Assembly (NCBI GenBank): GCA_024404215.1
Contig: JAKSQI010000007.1
Location: 1 to 19,676, forward strand
Length of the DNA: 19,676 nt
Direction: 5' to 3'
DNA from: Oscillospiraceae bacterium
GTDB taxonomy: Bacteria > Bacillota > Clostridia > Oscillospirales > Oscillospiraceae
Shown in pieces: positions 14,674 through 19,676 of the stretch. The notes below the pieces were generated by a model. The model made no database searches. It was not told where the DNA came from and was given only the letters and a program-made list of their open reading frames with translations. The translations under genes were made by a program, and so were the position numbers. Positions within the stretch are counted from its first letter, which is position 1, and each line of letters begins with the position of its first letter.

Positions 14674-15150
14674 ATGATATTTACTGCCTAACTGAATTTG
14701 GAATCCACGGTATATCTGTTCCAGCAGCATGACCCGGGCTAAATGGTGGGGAAAGGTCATGGGGGACATGCTCAAACGGACATCTGCTTTGGCTTTCAGT
14801 TCAGCATCCAAACCGAAGGATCCACCGATAAGAAAGCAGAGGCGGGAGACACCGCGGTTTCCATAGTCTGCCAGAAGGGAAGCAAAGTCTTCACTGGAAC
14901 GGGTTTTCCCCTCAATGCACATAGCAATTATTGCAGAGCCTTTGGGAATTCTGGATTGAATATTTTCCGCTTCCTTTTGCAGAGCGGACCGAATCTCTGT
15001 TGGGGAGGGAGTCTGTGACAGGCGAACCTCCGGAAGCTCTTCAATGGTCAGAATGCAATGGGAACTGAGGCGTTTTGAATACTCTTTGACGGCTTCTGTG
15101 TAAAAGGCCTCCTTCAGCTTGCCGATGCAAATGATATGTATGCTCTGCAT
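14668..15150 (-). CDS. rlmH: 23S rRNA (pseudouridine-1915 N3) methyltransferase RlmH
   Basis: SPOUT-fold enzyme that methylates pseudouridine 1915 in helix 69 of 23S rRNA on assembled 70S ribosomes, using S-adenosylmethionine. 160 residues, the normal length. Visible family features are IHIICIGKLKEAFYTEAVKEY, MCIEGKTRSSEDFASLL, the SAM-binding FLIGGSFGLDAELKAKAD knot, and the C-terminal FPHHLARVMLLEQIYRGFQI followed by the conserved SKYHK end. The ribosome site GAGGTG lies in the last codons of the upstream MBL gene, whose stop is 3 bases before this start, so the two are translationally coupled. Likely part of a murA-walJ-rlmH transcript. Confidence 0.97.
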   Translation of the reverse strand: MQSIHIICIGKLKEAFYTEAVKEYSKRLSSHCILTIEELPEVRLSQTPSPTEIRSALQKEAENIQSRIPKGSAIIAMCIEGKTRSSEDFASLLADYGNRGVSRLCFLIGGSFGLDAELKAKADVRLSMSPMTFPHHLARVMLLEQIYRGFQIQLGSKYHK

Positions 15151-15153
15151 AGT

Positions 15154-15939
15154 CTACACCTCTACGATTTCGCTGCAGTCGCTGCGGGGGGCAACCAGAA
15201 GACGGCAGTTTTCTCCCGGAACGGCACCGACTTCTTTCATATGACGGGTGACGGTTTCCAAAGCCCATTCAGGCCGATTGTTTTCCTTACTTAAATGGCC
15301 TAACAGAATGGTATGAGCACCTTCCTTCCAAAGCCTTCCGGCCAGGAGTCCGCAAAGGCGATTGGAAAGGTGACCATGGTCCGACAGAATGCGTCTTTTT
15401 AAAGAAGGCGGATAAGGACCGGCCTTTAAGGCAGCTTGGTCATAATTGGCCTCTATCAAAACGACCTGAGATCCTAAGAGGGCTGACAGCACTTCCTCTG
15501 AAATGTGCCCTAGATCGGTAGCGAGGGCGAAGCTGCGCTGACCCGCCGTAAAACGGTAACCTACACTTTCACGTGTATCGTGAGGTGTGTGAAAGGCCCG
15601 GATGGCAATATCACGAAAGGGGATATCCTCTCCAACAGGTATTACCTGAAGATAGGGGGCGGTTTCCGGGCAAAACTCTCGGACTCCCTCTGCTACTCCG
15701 GCAGGGGCATAAATAGGAAGCGCAATTTTTCTGCAAAGATTGGTTAGACCGCAAATGTGGTCTGAATGCTCGTGAGTTATAACTATCCCATCAAGAGACT
15801 CAGGGTCAACCTGAAGAGCTTGCAGGGAGGATAGAATGCGGCGGCAGGAAATGCCGGCATCCAATAACAGACGGACTTTATTATGACTGAGGAGGGCACA
15901 GTTCCCGGCTGAGGAAGAGGCTAGCGTACAAATTTGCAT
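15154..15939 (-). CDS. walJ: MBL-fold metallohydrolase WalJ/YycJ
   Basis: Cytoplasmic metallo-beta-lactamase-fold protein of the YycJ/WalJ group, a proposed nuclease-like enzyme linked in Bacillus and streptococci to the WalKR cell-wall regulon and DNA replication/division. 261 residues. The N-terminus CTLASSSAGNCALL is the family signature (usually S-S-S-x-G-N). The metal-binding HEHSDH lies at 56-61, with FHTPHDT, ATDLGH, EANYD and GHLSKEN supplying further ligands. Start 15939 has a weak GGTGG site. It lies 74 bases after murA behind a hairpin with no room for a clear promoter, so it is probably read from murA. No walR/walK genes are nearby. Function in this organism is inferred from family. 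Confidence 0.93.
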   Translation of the reverse strand: MQICTLASSSAGNCALLSHNKVRLLLDAGISCRRILSSLQALQVDPESLDGIVITHEHSDHICGLTNLCRKIALPIYAPAGVAEGVREFCPETAPYLQVIPVGEDIPFRDIAIRAFHTPHDTRESVGYRFTAGQRSFALATDLGHISEEVLSALLGSQVVLIEANYDQAALKAGPYPPSLKRRILSDHGHLSNRLCGLLAGRLWKEGAHTILLGHLSKENNRPEWALETVTRHMKEVGAVPGENCRLLVAPRSDCSEIVEV

Positions 15940-15964
15940 ATTACCACCATTTTCTGTACAGAAA

Positions 15965-15993
15965 CAATGGCAGAGGAGAAACCTCTGCCATTG
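15965..15993 (-). terminator. Hairpin between murA and walJ with weak U-tail
   Basis: Perfect 12-bp stem CAATGGCAGAGG, 5-base loop, CCTCTGCCATTG, followed on the minus strand by TTTCTGTAC. The short T-run suggests a leaky terminator or processing site rather than a full stop, since walJ starts 26 bases later. Confidence 0.6.
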
Positions 15994-16013
15994 ATGCGAG
16001 TGTTGAAATTGGG

Positions 16014-17312
16014 TTAGCCCACGGATGCGGTCTTGAGCCCGTCATCATCGGGGGTAAACTCCTCATGTATGTCGGCACCGACACCCTGAAGCTTTTCAAT
16101 AATGCTTTCATAGCCCCGTTCAATGTAGTTGACGCCTTCAATACAGGTAGTCCCGTTAGCACAAAGCCCTGCAATCACCAAAGCAGCGCCGGCGCGCAAA
16201 TCCATGGCACGAATGGGAGCCCCGGAAAGCTTGGTGACACCTTCTATAACGGCGGTGCGGCCGTCTACTTTAATTCTAGCACCCATTTTGGACAACTCGT
16301 CCACATATTTATAGCGGTTGTCCCAAACGCCTTCGGAAATGATGCTTGTTCCTTGAGCAAGACAAAGGACGGCAGAAATCTGCGGCTGCATATCCGTGGG
16401 AAAGCCCGGGTAGGGAAGTGTTTTTACATTGGTTTTGCGACTGGGGCTTGTACGGCTGACGCGGATGGAGTCCTCGTAGTCAATGACGGAAACGCCCATC
16501 TCGCGGAGCTTGCAGGAGATGCAGTCCATGTGCTTGGGAATAACATTTTTAATCAAAACATCGCCACCGGCACCGGCGACAGCGGCCATATAGGTTCCGG
16601 CTTCAATCTGGTCGGGAATGATGGAATAGGTGCCGCCATGAAGCTGAGAAACCCCGCGAATCTTAATCACGTTGGTACCGGCTCCCCGGATATCGGCCCC
16701 CATGGAGTTTAGAAAATTGGCCAAATCAACAATATGGGGCTCCCGGGCGGCATTTTCTATGATGGTAGTTCCCTTGGCCAGAGCGGCCGCCAACATGACA
16801 TTTATGGTTGCGCCCACGGATACGACATCCATATAAACGGAAGCGCCCTTCAAACCACCTTGGGTTCTGCAGATAATCATACCATTAAGAACCTCAACCT
16901 CGGCTCCCATGGCTTCAAAACCCTTGATATGCTGATCAATGGGACGGACGCCGCCAAAATTGCAACCGCCGGGCATAGCTACAGTGGCTTCGCCAAAACG
17001 GCTAAGCATGGCTCCAATCAAGTAATAGGAGGCACGGATTTTACGCATTAAATCAGAGGTTGCTTCCGCTTTGTTGATGCGGCTGCAGTCAATTTCCATG
17101 GTGTTCTTGTTGATGGTACGGACAGAAGCACCCATTTCCTCCAAAATATGAAAAAACATGGTTACATCGGAAATCTGGGGAACATTTTCAATACGGCAGA
17201 TACCATTTACCATAAGCGCTGCAGGGATAATGGCAACTGCAGCATTTTTGGCACCGCTGATGTCAATTTCACCGAAAAGCGGTTTCCTGCCGTTAACAAT
17301 ATATCTAGTCAT
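16014..17312 (-). CDS. murA: UDP-N-acetylglucosamine 1-carboxyvinyltransferase MurA
   Basis: First committed step of peptidoglycan synthesis: transfers enolpyruvate from PEP to UDP-GlcNAc in the cytoplasm. 432 residues, the normal size for EPT-family MurA. Key residues visible: K22-N23 in SGAKNAA, the flexible loop PGGCNFGGVRPID with catalytic Cys117 (fosfomycin-sensitive type, not the Asp variant), DQIEAGTYM, YPGFPTDMQPQ and the C-terminal IERGYESIIEKL. The start at 17312 follows AGGTGG and gives the standard MTRYIVNGRKPLFGEI opening; the in-frame ATG at 17333 lacks support. It has its own consensus promoter and a roughly 100-base structured leader. Gram-positive bacteria often carry two murA paralogues; which one this is cannot be told here. 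Confidence 0.97.
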   Translation of the reverse strand: MTRYIVNGRKPLFGEIDISGAKNAAVAIIPAALMVNGICRIENVPQISDVTMFFHILEEMGASVRTINKNTMEIDCSRINKAEATSDLMRKIRASYYLIGAMLSRFGEATVAMPGGCNFGGVRPIDQHIKGFEAMGAEVEVLNGMIICRTQGGLKGASVYMDVVSVGATINVMLAAALAKGTTIIENAAREPHIVDLANFLNSMGADIRGAGTNVIKIRGVSQLHGGTYSIIPDQIEAGTYMAAVAGAGGDVLIKNVIPKHMDCISCKLREMGVSVIDYEDSIRVSRTSPSRKTNVKTLPYPGFPTDMQPQISAVLCLAQGTSIISEGVWDNRYKYVDELSKMGARIKVDGRTAVIEGVTKLSGAPIRAMDLRAGAALVIAGLCANGTTCIEGVNYIERGYESIIEKLQGVGADIHEEFTPDDDGLKTASVG

Positions 17313-17370
17313 AAAAAAGCCACCTGACAACATATAGTATTTGTGAGTGACAAATAATCATAAGAAAGCA

Positions 17371-17407
17371 TTCTATCGGCGGACACACACAAACCGCCAT
17401 AATAGAA
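17371..17407 (-). other. Extended hairpin in the murA 5' leader
   Basis: On the minus strand TTCTAT-GGCGG pairs with CCGCC-ATAGAA (6 + 5 bp with a small internal loop) around a GT-rich loop. A T-rich stretch (TGCTTTCTT) lies just downstream. It could be an attenuator or regulatory structure; no known riboswitch class is recognised. Confidence 0.5.
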
Positions 17408-17418
17408 AATTCAAAAGT

Positions 17419-17447
17419 ATTATATAGAATTATGTAAATGATTGCAA
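17419..17447 (-). promoter_or_regulatory. Sigma-A promoter of murA
   Basis: Minus-strand TTGCAA (17447-17442), 17-base spacer, perfect TATAAT (17424-17419). Predicted transcription start is about 100 bases ahead of the murA start codon. Confidence 0.85.
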
Positions 17448-17581
17448 GACCTTAGGCGGTATTTCCTTTTCTTTATGTCGGTTTCTGTTTTAACTGCGGA
17501 TTGCTTGCACTCATACGAGACTCTGTGCAGGATAAAAAATAAAAAAACTGAATGTGAAGTGGAGAATCTGAAAGAAAAGTA

Positions 17582-17610
17582 TTGGCAACAATACCGAAAG
17601 TATGTATAAT
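17582..17610 (+). promoter_or_regulatory. Sigma-A promoter of typA
   Basis: TTGGCA (17582-17587), 17-base spacer, perfect TATAAT (17605-17610), about 40 bases before the CAGGAG ribosome site of typA. Confidence 0.85.
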
Positions 17611-17658
17611 ACTTTAGTTTAAAAAAGCAGTATTATGAGATAAACAGGAGTTGAACAT

Positions 17659-19476
17659 ATGAGCGAATTAAGGAATGTTGCCATTATTGCTCACGTTGAC
17701 CACGGTAAGACAACCTTGGTTGATGAAATGCTGAAGCAATCCGGCGTTTTTCGTGAGAATCAGGCAGTTCAGGACCGTGTCATGGATTCCAACGATTTGG
17801 AGCGTGAGCGCGGTATTACCATTTTGGCAAAGAACACAGCCATTACATACAAGGATGTAAAAATCAACATTGTAGATACTCCGGGCCATGCGGATTTCGG
17901 CGGAGAGGTTGAGCGCATACTTAAAATGGTAAACGGTGTTAGTTTGCTGGTTGATGCTGCCGAGGGGGCCATGCCGCAGACCCGCTTTGTTCTGCAGCAT
18001 GCCTTGGCTCTTGGACACCGTGTTATTGTTGTCGTTAATAAGATTGACCGTCCCGATGCCCGCATCAGCGAGGTAATTGACGAGGTTCTGGAGTTGCTTC
18101 TGGATTTGGATGCTACCGACGAGCAATTAGATTCTCCTATGCTCTTCTGTTCCGGTCGTCAGGGCACGGCTTCCTATTCTCCTGATGTCGTAGGGACGGA
18201 TTTGCAGCCTCTGTTTGATACGATTTTGGATTATATTCCGGCCCCCAGCGTGGATACAGAAGCGCCCCTCCAGATGCTGGTTTCCTCCGTTGACTATAAC
18301 GAGTATGTAGGACGCATTGCCATTGGACGCATTGAACGTGGAACCATTAAGCAGAATCAGGAAATTGCGGTCTGCAATTATCACGAGGGCAGCAGTGTGA
18401 AAAAGGCAAAGGCGGTCAGCCTATACGAATTTGATGGCCTGGCCCGTGTCCCTGTAAACCAGTCCTCTGCCGGCAATATTATTGCCCTGTCCGGCATTGG
18501 CGATGTAACCATTGGTGATACCATTTGTGACGTATCTGCTCCGGAGGCTCTGCCCTTTGTTCAGATTTCCGCTCCAACAATGGAAATGACCTTCTCAGTT
18601 AATGATAGCCCCTTTGCAGGTCGGGAAGGAAAGTATGTTACCACAAGACAAATCAGAGACCGCCTGCTGCGTGAGACCTTGAAGGATGTTTCTCTCCGGG
18701 TTACAGAGGTTCCCAACAGCGATTCCTTTAATGTTGCCGGCCGCGGTGAAATGCACCTGTCCATTCTTATTGAGACCATGCGCCGCGAAAATTACGAATT
18801 CCAGGTTTCTCCTCCCCGTGTTTTGAATAAGGAAATTGACGGCGTAAATTGCGAGCCGATTGAGCGTGTGGTCTGTGATGTACCTGAGAATGCTGTCGGT
18901 GCTGTTATTGAGAAGCTGAGCAGCCGCAAGGGCGAGTTCCTGGAGATGACTCCCATGGGCAGTCGTACCCGCCTGCAGTTTTTGGTTCCCTCGCGAGGAC
19001 TGTTTGGCTATCGCAACGAGTTTTTGACTGATACCCGCGGCGAAGGTATTATGAGCAGTACCTTCGAGAAGTATGAGCCCTATAAAGGTGAGCTTTCACG
19101 CCGCAGCACCGGAAGCTTGATTGCTTTTGAAACCGGCGAAGCTGTAGGCTATGGTCTCTTTAATGCCCAGGACCGCGGTACACTCTTTATTGGTCCCGGT
19201 ACGGCTGTATATGCGGGCATGATTGTAGGTGTTTCTCCCAAGGCAGACGATATGTCTGTTAATGTCTGCAAGAAAAAGCAATTGACCAACATGCGTGCTG
19301 CCGGCAGTGATGATGCCCTGCGCTTGGTTCCGCCCCGCAACCTGAGCTTGGAGCAATGTCTGGAGTTCCTGGCAGACGATGAACTGCTGGAGGTTACGCC
19401 GGAAAGTCTACGCATGCGAAAGAGCATTCTGGATCATTCCCTCCGGATGAAGGCCCTGAAGGGAAGCAAAGGCTAA
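17659..19476 (+). CDS. typA: Ribosome-associated GTPase TypA/BipA
   Basis: Translational GTPase that binds the 70S ribosome near the EF-G site and aids large-subunit assembly and growth under stress or cold. 605 residues, normal length. G motifs: AHVDHGKT (11-18), ERGIT, DTPGHADF, NKIDRPDA and SGRQGTAS. EF-G-like domain II follows, then the BipA-typical AGRGEMHLSILIETMRREN, domain V, and the C-terminal domain with LFGYRNEFLTDTRGEG, FNAQDRGTLFIGPGT, GMIVG and the KKKQLTNMRAAGSDDA loop that reaches the peptidyl transferase centre. AGGAG sits 8 bases before the ATG. Monocistronic, with its own promoter and terminator. Confidence 0.98.
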   Translation: MSELRNVAIIAHVDHGKTTLVDEMLKQSGVFRENQAVQDRVMDSNDLERERGITILAKNTAITYKDVKINIVDTPGHADFGGEVERILKMVNGVSLLVDAAEGAMPQTRFVLQHALALGHRVIVVVNKIDRPDARISEVIDEVLELLLDLDATDEQLDSPMLFCSGRQGTASYSPDVVGTDLQPLFDTILDYIPAPSVDTEAPLQMLVSSVDYNEYVGRIAIGRIERGTIKQNQEIAVCNYHEGSSVKKAKAVSLYEFDGLARVPVNQSSAGNIIALSGIGDVTIGDTICDVSAPEALPFVQISAPTMEMTFSVNDSPFAGREGKYVTTRQIRDRLLRETLKDVSLRVTEVPNSDSFNVAGRGEMHLSILIETMRRENYEFQVSPPRVLNKEIDGVNCEPIERVVCDVPENAVGAVIEKLSSRKGEFLEMTPMGSRTRLQFLVPSRGLFGYRNEFLTDTRGEGIMSSTFEKYEPYKGELSRRSTGSLIAFETGEAVGYGLFNAQDRGTLFIGPGTAVYAGMIVGVSPKADDMSVNVCKKKQLTNMRAAGSDDALRLVPPRNLSLEQCLEFLADDELLEVTPESLRMRKSILDHSLRMKALKGSKG

Positions 19477-19486
19477 GCCTTTTCCA

Positions 19487-19520
19487 CTGGCGGAGAGTTT
19501 TTCTCTCCGCCAGCTTTCCC
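19487..19520 (+). terminator. Intrinsic terminator of typA
   Basis: Perfect 11-bp stem CTGGCGGAGAG, five-T loop, CTCTCCGCCAG, then CTTTCCC. The stem is strong but the T-run is short. It lies 10 bases past the typA stop. Confidence 0.8.
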
Positions 19521-19555
19521 AAAAAAGAAAAAAAGAAGAAAGTTTAAAAAAGTTG

Positions 19556-19584
19556 TTGACAAATTAAGAACAAACTGGTATATT
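19556..19584 (+). promoter_or_regulatory. Promoter of the tRNA-Ala gene
   Basis: Consensus TTGACA (19556-19561), 17-base spacer, TATATT (19579-19584), 41 bases upstream of the tRNA 5' end; an A-rich tract precedes the -35 and may act as an UP-like element. Confidence 0.85.
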
Positions 19585-19625
19585 AATCAAGCAATCGCGA
19601 ATGACGAAAGCAAACATTACAATAT

Positions 19626-19676
<51 letters not shown>

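Larger units (their letters stand above)
17313..17658. other. Divergent intergenic region between murA and typA
   Basis: This 346-base gap holds the murA leader and promoter (minus) and the typA promoter (plus). The central part, about 17450-17575, is AT-rich with A-runs near 17533-17547. I see no ORF, RNA gene or known riboswitch in it. Confidence 0.6.

Noticed and set aside
16065..16712. A 215-codon open frame antisense to murA
   Set aside because: It lies wholly within the murA coding sequence, has no recognisable domain, and is explained by murA codon use.
17450..17575. Possible small RNA or ORF between the murA and typA promoters
   Set aside because: Only weak short inverted repeats and A-runs are visible; there is no convincing terminator, promoter or coding frame of its own.

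Overview
The window looks like a chromosomal segment from a Gram-positive, low-to-moderate GC Firmicute, most likely a Clostridia member near Oscillospiraceae/Ruminococcaceae. The signs are the hrcA-grpE-dnaK-dnaJ gene order under a perfect CIRCE operator, consensus sigma-A promoters with 17-base spacers, strong Shine-Dalgarno sites, an FMN riboswitch in front of an ECF riboflavin S component, and a second-type topoisomerase gene pair. Taxonomy is inferred from gene content only; no database search was possible. Most of the window is housekeeping DNA.

Left edge (1-1164, minus): a 5'-end fragment of a YbaK/EbsC-type Cys-tRNA(Pro) deacylase follows, 4 bases downstream, a 300-residue membrane ORF. 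The C-terminal half of that ORF is a clear EamA domain. Its N-terminal half looks unlike EamA and more like a polytopic glycosyltransferase. It may be a real fusion or an assembly chimera.

Heat-shock operon (1306-6191, minus): hrcA, grpE, dnaK and dnaJ, read from one sigma-A promoter overlapping a perfect CIRCE and closed by a strong terminator after dnaJ. DnaJ has Trp in place of one of its eight zinc-binding cysteines.

Riboflavin uptake (6230-7226, minus): promoter, FMN riboswitch, expression-platform terminator, ribU, terminator. Back to back with it is the promoter of a plus-strand SLOG/DUF1273 gene (7234-7851) that has its own terminator.

Topoisomerase operon (7806-14268, minus): parE-like, parC-like, a lipoprotein with a degenerate transglutaminase-like domain, a DivIVA-like coiled-coil protein and an unpaired class I fumarase beta subunit. 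Gaps are 17, 15 and 26 bases, then a 4-base ATGA overlap.

Cell-envelope/ribosome cluster (14361-17447): a small single-span membrane protein (plus) converges on murA-walJ-rlmH (minus). murA has a consensus promoter and a long, structured 5' leader.

Right edge (17582-19676, plus): typA/bipA with its own promoter and terminator, then a promoter and the first 51 bases of a tRNA-Ala(GGC) cut by the window end.

I found no CRISPR array, insertion sequence, phage gene or obvious defence system. The best leads are altered key residues (DnaJ W171, Ser288 of the transglutaminase-like lipoprotein), the hybrid membrane ORF, and the unusual topoisomerase-envelope-fumarase operon.
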